Assembly (NCBI GenBank): GCA_019694435.1
Contig: JAIBBZ010000047.1
Span: 1 to 33,594, forward strand
Reading direction: 5' to 3'
Length of the DNA stretch: 33,594 nucleotides
From: Pirellulales bacterium
Lineage (GTDB): Bacteria > Planctomycetota > Planctomycetia > Pirellulales > JAEUIK01
Below are positions 9,912-19,230 of the stretch, one piece after another. The translations under genes were made by a program, and so were the position numbers. A model generated the notes under the pieces. It saw only the letters and a program-made list of their open reading frames with translations, ran no database searches and was not told the origin of the DNA. Numbering within the stretch: position 1 is the first letter of the stretch; the number at the start of each line of letters is the position of its first letter.

Positions 9912-11825
9912 TTAGTCGGTGTCTAGCCGGAGATTCGACGTGCTCGGCGTACTTTCGGTAGCTGTTCGCAATCTCAGGCTGCGCAGAGCCCGATCAAGTT
10001 CGCCGACGCTCGCGACCGTAGTCACATTGCTCAGCTTCGCCTGCGTATCTTGCGGCTGCTGACCAGCGGTCAACACCGCGTCGGTGAAGAGAATTGAGTC
10101 GGCCGAGCCATGGGCTTCCAAGCGGCGCCATAAATACCGGGCGGTTTTCAGCGCCCGCGGTCCGACGGCCACGATCACCAACGCCCAGGCGGCCTCTGTC
10201 TTGGCGGACATCGCCTGTTCGCTGGTCAGGAGATGTTTGTCGTCGGCCTTCGCGTTCCAGCCGAGCCGTAGCAGCGCCAGGGCCGTGACCCGTGCAGCCG
10301 CGGCTTGTGCCGCGCCACGAATCGGCAAGCACAAGACCTTGCGGTGTTCAGCAGGCGGGACCGGTGCGGCCGACAAGATCTCGTCGGCCAGTTCCTCGGT
10401 GACTTCGTCCAAGGTTTCGAGCATGTCGGTCATTTGCCGTCGATTGACAGCGCCCGTCTCCTGATCGGCCACGGCCCGACCAAGCACCGCCAAGAGCAAT
10501 TGTTCGACGGCCACGGGTTCCCCGGCATCCTGCGACGCTTCTTCCCGCTGGGCCTCGGCGATGATGCGCAGCGACTCATGCACGTCGCCAGCCAAGAGCC
10601 GCTGGTACAGCCGATCTGTCTTGGTCAACGGGGCCTCGTCGCCCAGGAGAGTCACGAGGAATTTCAGGCTCGGCACATGACGGGCGAGCACCGTGATGCA
10701 GGCGGTCAGCGGCGTAGCGAGGATCAGCCCCGGCGTGCCCCAGATCAGCGTCCACAAACAAGCTGAAAGAATGATTCCCAGGGGCGACACGCCCACGCTG
10801 CTGCCGTAGAGCCAGGGCTCCAACACGTTGTTCGAGATCAACTCGATCAAGGCGATCCCGGCGGCAAGCATCGTCAGCGACGTCCAGCCCTCGGTTGTGG
10901 CCACAGCCATCAACAGCGGCAAGCCGGCCGCAACGATCGGTCCCAAATAGGGGATGAATCTCAGTACTGCTCCCAGCGCTCCCCAGAGGAGCCAGTTCGG
11001 CACCCCGGCGAACCAGCACAAAGCGCCGAGGGCAATCCCGTAGCTCACGTTGACGACGAGCTGCATTCTCAGGTACCGGCTGACGCGTCGTACCGCCTCG
11101 TCGAGCAGTTGAGTCGTACCGGAAACCTGGTCCACGCCCAGCAGCACGATGACCCGGTTGCGCAGATCCTCGCGCTCAACCAGCAAGAAGATGGTGAACA
11201 CGCCGACCAGCACGGCCTGACCGAGCGGGGCCAAGACGGGTCCCAGCCAGTCCGTCATGAATCCGACGATGCGGCCGCCACTAGCGACCAGGTCCGGATG
11301 CGCCGGCGCGGATGCCGGGCGAAGAGGATGGTCGGCCACGACGACGTCGTGGCGAGATTCCCGCGGTGCCGGAGCACTCTCCGTCTCGGGGGATGACGCA
11401 GAGCTCGAACTACTCTCCGGCGGTTGCCCTTCGAGCACGCGCTCCAGGTCGCGGCTCGAGGATTCGATCCGCCGTAATGTGGGCTGCAGCGTGGCCTGCG
11501 CGGCACGGATTTTACGTTCGATCGTCGAGCGGTACTTGGGCAGCTCGCCCGACAGCGACACGACTTGTCCCGCCAGCCCGGCGCAGGCCGACGCGATGGC
11601 CGCGGCGACCAGTACCGTGACGATGACGACCGCTGGCACGCGCGGCAGGCCCCATCGCTCGAATCGCCGCACCCAGGGCGAGAACACGAACGCCAACAGC
11701 ACCGCGAGCGCGAACGGGAGCAACACGCCACGCCCGAAGTACAGGGCCGCCAGCACAAGCGCAGCGACCACGAGTCGCTGATAGACGCTAGGTGTTGCAG
11801 CTGCGCCGCGACCAAACTCGACCAT
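9912..11825 (-). CDS. AI-2E/PerM-family transporter with C-terminal B12-binding-like soluble domain
   Basis: This 637-residue membrane protein belongs to the AI-2E transporter (PerM, former DUF20) family. Hydrophobic segments occur at about residues 18-48, 63-90, 200-218, 257-275, 280-308, 313-333 and 346-382. The family signature is EPWLYGSSVGVSPLGIILSA (336-355). A low-complexity Ser/Pro stretch (134-178) lies in the soluble loop. After the last membrane span come about 240 extra residues: a helical part starting RLYQRLLAGDVHESL (405-419) and a Rossmann-like part (HRKVLCLPIRGAA, then WALVIVAVGPRALKTARYL). This layout resembles the helical cap plus Rossmann fold of cobalamin-binding modules, but the DxHxxG motif is missing. 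The family label is not proof of autoinducer transport; relatives move other small molecules or ions. It is divergent from the BrkB gene. Confidence 0.87.
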   Translation of the reverse strand: MVEFGRGAAATPSVYQRLVVAALVLAALYFGRGVLLPFALAVLLAFVFSPWVRRFERWGLPRVPAVVIVTVLVAAAIASACAGLAGQVVSLSGELPKYRSTIERKIRAAQATLQPTLRRIESSSRDLERVLEGQPPESSSSSASSPETESAPAPRESRHDVVVADHPLRPASAPAHPDLVASGGRIVGFMTDWLGPVLAPLGQAVLVGVFTIFLLVEREDLRNRVIVLLGVDQVSGTTQLLDEAVRRVSRYLRMQLVVNVSYGIALGALCWFAGVPNWLLWGALGAVLRFIPYLGPIVAAGLPLLMAVATTEGWTSLTMLAAGIALIELISNNVLEPWLYGSSVGVSPLGIILSACLWTLIWGTPGLILATPLTACITVLARHVPSLKFLVTLLGDEAPLTKTDRLYQRLLAGDVHESLRIIAEAQREEASQDAGEPVAVEQLLLAVLGRAVADQETGAVNRRQMTDMLETLDEVTEELADEILSAAPVPPAEHRKVLCLPIRGAAQAAAARVTALALLRLGWNAKADDKHLLTSEQAMSAKTEAAWALVIVAVGPRALKTARYLWRRLEAHGSADSILFTDAVLTAGQQPQDTQAKLSNVTTVASVGELDRALRSLRLRTATESTPSTSNLRLDTD

Positions 11826-12068
11826 GCGGCAACCGTTCCAGAGAACGTGTTTAGCCCCGTCAAGTGCGTGTGCCGAGCCTCTACCTTCGGGCGCGAGCCC
11901 GACAAGTATTCACGAATGATCGATTAACGCTCGCTCCAGTGCAACAGCGATCAGTCTGGGATCCCTGGTAAACCGCGCAGGTCCGCAGGTCTCAGCAGGA
12001 AGTGAATCGCGAGGTTGGCACGGAGCAACCCAACGTCGAGGTGGTCGCAAGTTGGCCGGCGTGGCAGA

Positions 12069-12998
12069 ATGACGGCCATGTTCGGCAAGCTGTGGCAACT
12101 CTTGAAGTCGGCATCTCTCGACTGGATCGACGACGAATGCTCGCGCTGGGGAGCGGTGCTGGCGTTTTATAGCATGATGTCGCTGGCTCCCTTGTTGGTG
12201 ATTGCCGTCGCCATCGCTGGTACCGTCTATGGCGAAGCAGCCGCGCAAGGCGCGCTGGTCGGTCGGATGCAAGAACTGGCTGGCCAGAACGGCGCGGAGG
12301 TAATCGAACAGATTCTGGCCAACGCGCATCGCCCGGGCCTGGGCTCGTTGGCGGCGTTGCTGAGCGTGGGGGTCTTGTTGTTTGCGGCCGGCAGCGTGTT
12401 TACAGAGTTGCGAGCCGCGCTCAACCACATCTGGGAAGTCGCCCCGCCGGCGACGGGAACAGTCTGGCAATTCGTCAAGGGAAAACTGCTCGGACTGGCC
12501 ATGGTGCTGGTCACCGGCACGATGCTGTTGTCCACGCTGGCCCTGAGCACGCTGGCCCAAGTGGCTCGGGGCGATCTTGCGAACTGGTGGCCTGGCCTCG
12601 TCGCTGCAGGTCCTTGGAGCGACATGCTCATTTCGTTCGTCCTACTCACGGGGCTCTTCGCACTGGTCTACCGCTATCTCTCCGACGTGCGCGTCGCGTG
12701 GCGCGACGTGTGGGTCGGCGCGCTGATCACGGCGATCCTGTTTTCAATCGGCAAATCGCTCTTGGGCGTCTACTTGGGCCGCAGTTCCTGGGCCTCGGCC
12801 TACGGAGCCGCAGGCTCGTTCGTGCTGCTTATCGTGTGGATCTACTATTCGGCACAAATCCTGCTTTTTGGCGCGGAATTGACGCAGGTCTATTCGCGGC
12901 AATTCAGTTCCGGTCTCCGTCGGCGCCGCACATCAAAACGCACGTCGCCCAACTCGCAGCCAACGGGAACGGACCACGGCCCAACGCAAGCGATCTGA
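12069..12998 (+). CDS. YihY/virulence factor BrkB family inner-membrane protein
   Basis: This 309-residue protein has about six membrane spans and the family pattern: KLWQLLKSASLDWIDDECSR, then WGAVLAFYSMMSLAPLLVIAV, LFAAGSVFTELRAALNHIW, ALVYRYLSDVRVAWRDVWVGA and SFVLLIVWIYYSAQILLFGA. The last span is followed by a short basic tail. The family was once called ribonuclease BN, which is not supported for these membrane proteins; the function is unknown. Two in-frame ATGs (12069 and 12078) are equally plausible and neither has a Shine-Dalgarno site; 12078 would give the family-typical start MFGKLWQLLK. It is divergent from the AI-2E gene over 243 bases and convergent with the debrancher gene. 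Confidence 0.88.
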   Translation: MTAMFGKLWQLLKSASLDWIDDECSRWGAVLAFYSMMSLAPLLVIAVAIAGTVYGEAAAQGALVGRMQELAGQNGAEVIEQILANAHRPGLGSLAALLSVGVLLFAAGSVFTELRAALNHIWEVAPPATGTVWQFVKGKLLGLAMVLVTGTMLLSTLALSTLAQVARGDLANWWPGLVAAGPWSDMLISFVLLTGLFALVYRYLSDVRVAWRDVWVGALITAILFSIGKSLLGVYLGRSSWASAYGAAGSFVLLIVWIYYSAQILLFGAELTQVYSRQFSSGLRRRRTSKRTSPNSQPTGTDHGPTQAI

Positions 12999-13077
12999 CG
13001 ACGCGACTGGCTGCGGTATACGGCCAGGGTGCGTGGGACGGGGCGAAGTTCCAGAAATCAGACAGGTTCAACCAGCT

Positions 13078-15111
13078 TCAGGCAGTGTTGATCCAGCTGC
13101 GCAGCACCTCGGCCACGCTCCAGGCCTGCGCGCAACAGCCGCGCGGCGCAAACGGCGACTCGGCATCGAAGATTTCGCTGATCGACCCTACGCACGCCTC
13201 GTTCAGGTGATCATCGAGGGCCTGGAGAAAACGCCGGGCTTCGGCGCGGCGTTGCGGATAGACGCGCAGCCACGCGTCGACAAAATGGCCCAGTGGCCAG
13301 GTCCAGACCGTGCCTTGGTGATACGCCGCGTCACGGGCGCGGAGGTCGCCGTCGTAGGTGGCCTTATAATCCGGATGGCCGGGCGCCAGGCTGCGCAAAC
13401 CGAACGGCGTGAGCAGCTGTGCCGTGACGCATTCGATCACGGGCTCCCAATGTTCGCGGGCCAGGACCGGATGATCGAGCGACAAGGCGAAGATCTGGTT
13501 GGGACGAACCGTGGGATCGTCGCCGTCTTCGCCATCGACCAGATCGTACAAGCAACGTCGATCCGGATCCCAGAACCTGCGTTGAAACGACGCCACTGCC
13601 TGGTCGGCGCGGCCGCGCAAGTCGTCGGCCGTCGCGTGATCGCCCGCCTCGCGAATCCAGGCTTCGCACAGGCACAGGGCGTTGTACCACAGCGCATTCA
13701 GCTCAACCGTTTTGCCGCGCCGGGGGGTGACGACCCAATCGGCCACCTTGGCATCCATCCAGGTCAGCGCATATCCGTCTTGTCCCTGGGTCAGTAGCCC
13801 ATCCACCGGATCGACGTGGATGCCGAAACGAGTTCCTTGTCGGTAGCTTTCAACGATCTCCAAAAGCACCGGCAAGAGCTGCTGCAACGTGCGCCGCTCG
13901 CGGCTGGCGCGCAGATAGCGTGCCAGGGCATGCACGAACCAGAGCGAGGCGTCGGCCGTGTTGTACAGCCCCTCGCGCTGTCCTTCCGGAAAGAGATTCG
14001 GGATCAGCCCGTCGTGGACATAGCGAGCAAAGGTCCGCAGGATGCATCCGGCCTCGTGCACACGGCCGGTGGCGAGGGTCAGCCCCTCGAGGCTGATCAT
14101 CGTGTCGCGGCCCCAATCGGTGAACCAGTGGTAGCCGGCGATGACGGTACGGATTTCATCGCCGGCAGCGGCCGCATAGGCCGCGTCGGCGACGCGCGTC
14201 GTCGGCAAGATCAGAAATTGATCCGCGGCCAGGACAAGCTCGCGAGCCAGCCCTTGCCTGGCCGCGGGATGCGCCTGTTCCAGCAATGCCTCGCGGCGCT
14301 GCGATTCGGCGCGCCAGGTATCGTCAGGACCGATTTCGTCCTGTCGATCCCAAGGCTCGGTCGACGCCCGGAGCACCACCGTTTGGCCTTGTTCGAGGTC
14401 GGCCCGAAAATACCCGGGGCAATACAGCCGATCGCGGTGCTCATAACCCCGGCGGCGTTCTTCCGGGTATTGCACCGAGCGCTCGTGGCCCCCGTCGAGC
14501 ACCAGGCTGCCGCGTTCGGCGAGCAGGTGCATCCGCAAGGGGGGCGTGAGAGGCGAATGCAGCTCGATCAGATCGCCGTCCGCCGACAGTCGGTACCGGG
14601 GTACCGACGTATGGTCCAAGGCGCCTTCGTGCGGACGAAAATGAAATGCCGGCGCCAGGCGAAGCCGCAGACTGGTGTCTGACCGCAGTAAGTGGTAGCG
14701 AATGTAGACGGTGTTCTGGTGGTGTGGCAGCAGGATGCGCTTCTCGAGAACCCAACCGCCCAATTCGTAGGTCCAGACGGGCAGTCCGTCTTCGAGCACA
14801 AATGTCTTGAGCGGATCAGGCCAGCGATGTTGAACCTCGTGGCCGAACCCGGCGTCGAGGCGCACCCCGGTACGATCCGGCAGTCGCAAATCTTCGGCCA
14901 GATGGTTGAACATCACGAACCGCCCCAGCGGCGCAGGCAGCGCCGCGACGAGCAGGGCGTGGTAGCGGCGCGACGGCGCCCCGCACAGGGTACCCGACGC
15001 ATAACCGCCCAAGCCATTGGTGACGAGCCACTCGCGCGAACCCGCGTCGCCCGCCCGCTCGCGAGACCAGGCAATGCGGCGCAGCGGCGGTGGCCCGGCA
15101 GCTTGGCGCAT
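13078..15111 (-). CDS. Amylo-alpha-1,6-glucosidase (archaeal/bacterial-type glycogen debranching enzyme)
   Basis: This 677-residue enzyme belongs to the GDE_C/GH133-type debranching family, unrelated in fold to GlgX. The N-terminal half (residues 25-260) matches the GDE N-domain, starting EWLVTNGLGGYASGT and SRRYHALLVAA. The C-terminal half is an (alpha/alpha)6 catalytic domain with YHWFTDWGRDTMISLEGL (about 327-344), YHQGTVWTWPLGHF (597-610), SISEIFDAESP and CAQAWSVAEVLRSW. It removes alpha-1,6-linked glucose from debranching intermediates in the cytoplasm. The ATG at 15111 lies only 11 bases after the treZ stop, so it is the last gene of a malQ-treZ-debrancher operon. It gives the locus a second debrancher besides GlgX. 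The family call is strong; a direct or transferase-assisted mechanism cannot be told from the sequence. Confidence 0.92.
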   Translation of the reverse strand: MRQAAGPPPLRRIAWSRERAGDAGSREWLVTNGLGGYASGTLCGAPSRRYHALLVAALPAPLGRFVMFNHLAEDLRLPDRTGVRLDAGFGHEVQHRWPDPLKTFVLEDGLPVWTYELGGWVLEKRILLPHHQNTVYIRYHLLRSDTSLRLRLAPAFHFRPHEGALDHTSVPRYRLSADGDLIELHSPLTPPLRMHLLAERGSLVLDGGHERSVQYPEERRRGYEHRDRLYCPGYFRADLEQGQTVVLRASTEPWDRQDEIGPDDTWRAESQRREALLEQAHPAARQGLARELVLAADQFLILPTTRVADAAYAAAAGDEIRTVIAGYHWFTDWGRDTMISLEGLTLATGRVHEAGCILRTFARYVHDGLIPNLFPEGQREGLYNTADASLWFVHALARYLRASRERRTLQQLLPVLLEIVESYRQGTRFGIHVDPVDGLLTQGQDGYALTWMDAKVADWVVTPRRGKTVELNALWYNALCLCEAWIREAGDHATADDLRGRADQAVASFQRRFWDPDRRCLYDLVDGEDGDDPTVRPNQIFALSLDHPVLAREHWEPVIECVTAQLLTPFGLRSLAPGHPDYKATYDGDLRARDAAYHQGTVWTWPLGHFVDAWLRVYPQRRAEARRFLQALDDHLNEACVGSISEIFDAESPFAPRGCCAQAWSVAEVLRSWINTA

Positions 15112-15122
15112 GGTTCGACCTG

Positions 15123-17042
15123 CTATTCAGGCGCGATTATTTCAGGGGCAAGTCGCAGGAGGACGGTGGTTTCTCCGGGGAAATGCCAGCCGTCGTCGCG
15201 CAGCAGCGGTCCCGAACTGCTGCCCCCAAAACGCACGTCGCCGCTGGTGAACACTTGCTCCCAGCGAGTACCCGGCACCGGCGCCAAGAGCGGCTGGGCC
15301 GCTGGCCGAAACGCCAGCTCCGTGCCCAGATTGGCCACGACGAGACGGTCTTGCCGATCGCGCGTCAGGTATCGAATCAACACAATGTCTTCGCCAATGA
15401 CCGCGGTGTGCAGCTCATAGGTCGAGCGATCGCTGAGGATCGGATCCTCGCGACGTAGCCGGAGCAACTCGCGATGCAACTCATACGCCGGGCGATGCGT
15501 TTCCCTTTCTCGAAAATCAATCCGGCAGCGCCGCACGACGTCCGGATCGTCCGGCCGATGCAAGAGGCGTTGGGCATCGGCCGTGGCCAGTGAGGGAAAC
15601 TGCGTGAGAAACTTGGCGCGGCCGTTGGCGACGGCATCACCGTCGACGCCGGCGTGATCGGCGAAGAATAAAAACGGCGACGTCGCCGCGAATTCTTGCC
15701 CCTGGAAAAACATGGGCGTCTGCGGTGTCAGGAGCCACAGCGCCGTCATCCCCCGGTACCGGGCCGGATTGGACAACCGCCACAGTCGCTCTCCGGTCAA
15801 GTGATTGGAGACCTGGTCGTGATTTTCGAGAAAGCTCACCAGGTGGTGGCGTTCCAGGTCCATGCTGGGCGTTCCGCGCTGCGCCGCCTGCCACTGAGAA
15901 TATTGCCCTTGATAAATGAATCCATGCTGGAAGGCGGCCGCCAGTTCGCTGGCCGTGCCGCGGAAATCGCTGAAATAGGCCTCGCTCGCGCCGGTCAGTC
16001 GCACCCGCGCCGCATGGTGCAAATCGTCGTTCCAGAGATAATCGAGACCATAACCGCTTTCGGCCGCGGGCCGAATGAGCTGCGTGTTCTGGGGCTCGTT
16101 TTCGGCCACCATCAACAGTGTGCGTTTGCCCGCGGCGGCCCTGGCCTCCTCGACCACTTCGGCCAGGATGTGCTGGTCCGTCGCGTCATGAATCGACTGG
16201 GTCGCATCGAAGCGGAACCCGTCGAGCCGAAACTCCTCGATCCAATACCGCGCGTTCGCGCGGAAGAACTCGCGCACCGGTCCCGACTGCTCATCGTCGA
16301 AATTGATCGCGGCAGCCCAGTCGTTCCAGTAGCGATCGGTGTGATACTCGTCGGCATATTCGAGCAGCACGTTGCCAAACGAGCCGAAGTGGTTGTAGAC
16401 GACGTCGAGGATCACGGTCATGCCGCAACGATGCGCCTGATCGACGAACCTGCGAAAGTCGTCAGGTCGTCCGTACAGCCGCGTCGGTGCGAACTGGAAC
16501 ACGCCGTCGTAGCCCCAGCCGAAGCGTCCGGGAAACTCGGCTACGGGCATGATTTCCAGCACCGTGATACCCAAGTCGGCGAGCTCGGCCAATTGCGCCT
16601 CCGCGCCGGCCCAGGTGCCGTCCGGGCTGAAGGTGCCCAGGTGCAATTCGTACATCACCTGTCTGTCGAGCGCCAACGGCTGAGGCGAAGACGAACGCCA
16701 CTTGAATGCGTGTGGATCGATGATTTCTGAGAGCCCCGCACAGCCTTGGGGTTGAAAACGGCTGGCCGGATCAGGCCGCAAGTCGCCGCTGCCGTCAAGT
16801 CGAAACCCATACAACATCCCTGGGGCCGCTGGCACCGCGCCGGCAAAATACCCGCGAGGCTCCGGCGTCAACTCGCAAAGGCGCACATCGCTTTGCGCGC
16901 CGTCGGCCGTAGGCATCACGCCCACCTCGACGCGTTTGCGCTTCGGGGCCCAGACGCGAAAATGGACCAGGCCGCCGGGCTGAACTTCCGCACCCACGGG
17001 GAGCCGTCGTGGCATCTGGACGGTCGTCGTCGTACTTTTCAC
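15123..17042 (-). CDS. treZ: Malto-oligosyltrehalose trehalohydrolase TreZ
   Basis: TreZ hydrolyses the bond between the maltodextrin chain and the terminal trehalose made by TreY. This 639-residue GH13 protein starts with a beta-sandwich domain (VHFRVWAPKRKRVEVGV). The barrel shows DRQVMYELHLGTFSPDGTW, GYDGVFQFAPTRLYGRPDD, DVVYNHFG, the nucleophile in RLDGFRFDATQSIHD (Asp279), the acid in MVAENEPQ (Glu314) and FLENHDQVSNH. The GTG at 17042 is chosen because it overlaps the malQ stop as GTGA and has a G-rich site GGGGGGATC just upstream; an open extension to 17159 lies inside malQ and looks non-coding. It is translationally coupled with malQ and followed by the debrancher after 11 bases. Confidence 0.95.
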   Translation of the reverse strand: MKSTTTTVQMPRRLPVGAEVQPGGLVHFRVWAPKRKRVEVGVMPTADGAQSDVRLCELTPEPRGYFAGAVPAAPGMLYGFRLDGSGDLRPDPASRFQPQGCAGLSEIIDPHAFKWRSSSPQPLALDRQVMYELHLGTFSPDGTWAGAEAQLAELADLGITVLEIMPVAEFPGRFGWGYDGVFQFAPTRLYGRPDDFRRFVDQAHRCGMTVILDVVYNHFGSFGNVLLEYADEYHTDRYWNDWAAAINFDDEQSGPVREFFRANARYWIEEFRLDGFRFDATQSIHDATDQHILAEVVEEARAAAGKRTLLMVAENEPQNTQLIRPAAESGYGLDYLWNDDLHHAARVRLTGASEAYFSDFRGTASELAAAFQHGFIYQGQYSQWQAAQRGTPSMDLERHHLVSFLENHDQVSNHLTGERLWRLSNPARYRGMTALWLLTPQTPMFFQGQEFAATSPFLFFADHAGVDGDAVANGRAKFLTQFPSLATADAQRLLHRPDDPDVVRRCRIDFRERETHRPAYELHRELLRLRREDPILSDRSTYELHTAVIGEDIVLIRYLTRDRQDRLVVANLGTELAFRPAAQPLLAPVPGTRWEQVFTSGDVRFGGSSSGPLLRDDGWHFPGETTVLLRLAPEIIAPE

Positions 17043-18970
17043 TCCGATCCCCCCCTGCGCTGAATTGGTGCTGCATGGCGCGCGAGTCGCTGAGCGATTG
17101 CGCGCGTCAAGGGCAAATGCTCCATCTCTGCCAGGTCGACCGGTAGTCGGCGCCGCCAATTGGACAAGGTCGTCGCCCCAGGCAGGTTAGGCCGTTGCGC
17201 AGCGCCGACCGCATCCTCGAGCGACACCATGACAATCTCGGACTCGACTTCGGCCAGATAGTCGTAGGCCGCCGTAATCACGGCCGGCAGGCTGGCATCT
17301 TCCCTGAGCTGCAGACGCGTCTGCAGCTGCTTGCGCATCCTGCGCAGCGGCTCTTCATCGATCTCGAATCCCGCTTCGCGCTGAGCGACCGCGTCCTGGC
17401 CGGTCCACACACCGGCAATCGTCGGCAGATCATGGGTGCTAATGGCCGCCAACGACGCGGGTTTGAAAGCCGCGCGATCCTCGTCGAACCAGAATACCCG
17501 ATAGCCAAGTATGCCGCGCGCCTCGAGTTGCGCGCGGAAACTCGGATCGACGGTGCCCAGGTCCTCGCCGACAATCCACGCTCCGGCCCTGTGGCTTTCG
17601 AGCGCCAAAATGCTGGCCATCGCTTCGAAGGGATACTGCACATAGGCACCCTTGGCCGCCGAGCAGCCGTCGGGGACCCAGAATAGCCTCGCCAGCCCCA
17701 TGACATGGTCGATGCGGAGCCCGCGCGCATGGCGCAACGTAGCGCGCAAGGTGGCAATCCAGGGCGCGAAATCGGCAGCCACGAGTTGTCGCGGAATCCA
17801 CGGTGCGAGCCCCCAGCACTGCCCCTGCGCCTGAAAGGCATCGGGCGGGGCGCCGATGGATACGTCGCTGGCAACCAGTTCGCGCCACATCCAGGCGTCC
17901 GCGCCCCCCGGCGCAAACCCCACGGCCAGGTCCTGGACCAGCCCACACGTCTGCGCCGCCGCGGCAAGCTGCCGGTCCAAGAGCCACTGCAGCCAGGCCT
18001 GAAACTCCATTTCGCGCTGCGCCTGATGCTCGGCACAAAAGCGCTCGACCGCCGCGGAGCCAGGAGACTGGTACTCCGAGGGCCAGTGTCGCCAGTCGTT
18101 TCCCAATCGCCCGGCGAGTACCTCGAAGCAGGTGAATCGCGCGAGCAGTTCGCCTTGCTCCTGGCGGTATTGCGCGAAGGCCTCGCTTCCTGAGAAGTCG
18201 TCGAACATCTTGCGCAGCATGGCCAGCTTGAGCTGCATGACCTGGTCGCGCTCAATCCAATCGGTCGCGGCCAAGGCCAGTCCTTGGGCCGTCGTTTCGG
18301 CAAAGTTGGCCGGCAACGATGCAACCTCTGCGACCGCGGCCATGTCGAGATACAACGGATTGCGAAAACAACGACTGCTCGGCGAATAAGGGCTGGGATC
18401 TTGCGGCGGCTGCGGCGCCGCCGCTCCCAACGGATTGAGCAGCAGGTAGCGCGCACCCAGGCGACTGGCCACAGCGCCCAGGCGCTGCAGGTCGCCGAAA
18501 TCGCCACAGCCCCAGTTACCCTGGGATCGCAGGGCGTAGAGCTGCACGGCAAAACCCCAGCCGCGTGATCCGGCCGGCCAGCAGCAGCGCGGTGGATAGA
18601 CGATCACGGATCGTTGCCGCCGTCCCGAGTCGTCGATCAGCTCGTGGTATCCCAGCGGCAGCCGGGACGTCTGCGCGAGTTGGGCCGGGAGGACTTCGCC
18701 ATCCTCCAGGCGCAGCCGGCTGTTCGCGGGCAGCTCTGTCAGGGTTCCTTGCTCGATGAAGAGCGGTCCCAGCCTGAGCCGCTCTTCCGGCAGCGCGCCC
18801 ATGGCGGCGTGCAGGCGCATTTGCGTCTCACGAGCGAGTGGACGATGGATGCCCGATGCATCGGTGTAACTGTCGTAGACTCCCCAGGCGTCAACCGCGG
18901 GGGCGGACGTCGATTCGGTGGTGGTCTTCTCAGCGTAGTTCGCGGATGAGCGGGACGAGCCGCGTCCCAT
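17039..18970 (-). CDS. malQ: 4-alpha-glucanotransferase (amylomaltase) MalQ
   Basis: MalQ (GH77) transfers maltodextrin segments between chains in the cytoplasm, lengthening short chains so that TreY can use them. The 643-residue protein shows LYALRSQGNWGCGDFGDLQ, LLLNPLGAA, SPYSPSSRCFRNPLYLD, the nucleophile in GLRIDHVMGLARLFW (Asp421), the acid/base in VGEDLGTV (Glu469) and STHDLPTIAGVW (Asp514). The N-terminal 120 residues (AWGVYDSYTDASGIHRPL) are the extension of the longer MalQ class, which agrees with its length being above the 500-residue thermophile type. The ATG at 18970 has no clear Shine-Dalgarno site, but no better start is seen. It is first in the malQ-treZ-debrancher operon and divergent from treY across 260 bases. 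Confidence 0.94.
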   Translation of the reverse strand: MGRGSSRSSANYAEKTTTESTSAPAVDAWGVYDSYTDASGIHRPLARETQMRLHAAMGALPEERLRLGPLFIEQGTLTELPANSRLRLEDGEVLPAQLAQTSRLPLGYHELIDDSGRRQRSVIVYPPRCCWPAGSRGWGFAVQLYALRSQGNWGCGDFGDLQRLGAVASRLGARYLLLNPLGAAAPQPPQDPSPYSPSSRCFRNPLYLDMAAVAEVASLPANFAETTAQGLALAATDWIERDQVMQLKLAMLRKMFDDFSGSEAFAQYRQEQGELLARFTCFEVLAGRLGNDWRHWPSEYQSPGSAAVERFCAEHQAQREMEFQAWLQWLLDRQLAAAAQTCGLVQDLAVGFAPGGADAWMWRELVASDVSIGAPPDAFQAQGQCWGLAPWIPRQLVAADFAPWIATLRATLRHARGLRIDHVMGLARLFWVPDGCSAAKGAYVQYPFEAMASILALESHRAGAWIVGEDLGTVDPSFRAQLEARGILGYRVFWFDEDRAAFKPASLAAISTHDLPTIAGVWTGQDAVAQREAGFEIDEEPLRRMRKQLQTRLQLREDASLPAVITAAYDYLAEVESEIVMVSLEDAVGAAQRPNLPGATTLSNWRRRLPVDLAEMEHLPLTRAIAQRLARHAAPIQRRGGSE

Positions 18971-19230
18971 GGAAGGGGAGCCCTTTTCGAATTCGGCGGA
19001 CAGTCAAAGCGGTCAAATCCGATGCGCGTCAGGACTTAGCCAACTCAGGTGTCTGGATTTCGCTTTTACCCCAATTGCGCGGTTGCGCGTAGTGCGAATT
19101 CAAGTTTACGTCAACGCGCGGCGCACCGACGGCTGCCAGCTGGCCCGTTGACGGCACGTGACGTTGCTAACGGTGCGCAGCCGGCACGTCAATTGCTATG
19201 CTGATGGTATTGCAACCAAGGTGTCCAATC
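18971..19230. other. Divergent malQ/treY intergenic region
   Basis: This 260-base region must hold the promoters of both the malQ operon and treY. It contains a TTGACG (19148-19153) that could be a -35 for treY, but no convincing -10 at 16-18 bases was found. No hairpin or operator stands out. Confidence 0.45.

Noticed and set aside
9912..11825. Naming the AI-2E-family gene as an autoinducer-2 exporter
   Set aside because: The family label is historical; no luxS or other quorum-sensing gene is near and the extra domain suggests another role.
12069..12998. Ribonuclease BN annotation for the BrkB-like protein
   Set aside because: The protein is a multi-span membrane protein without nuclease motifs; the old RNase BN label belongs to an unrelated enzyme.
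15696..16730. Open frame of 344 codons on the plus strand opposite treZ
   Set aside because: It mirrors the TreZ barrel region and has no family signature; the minus-strand gene is certain.
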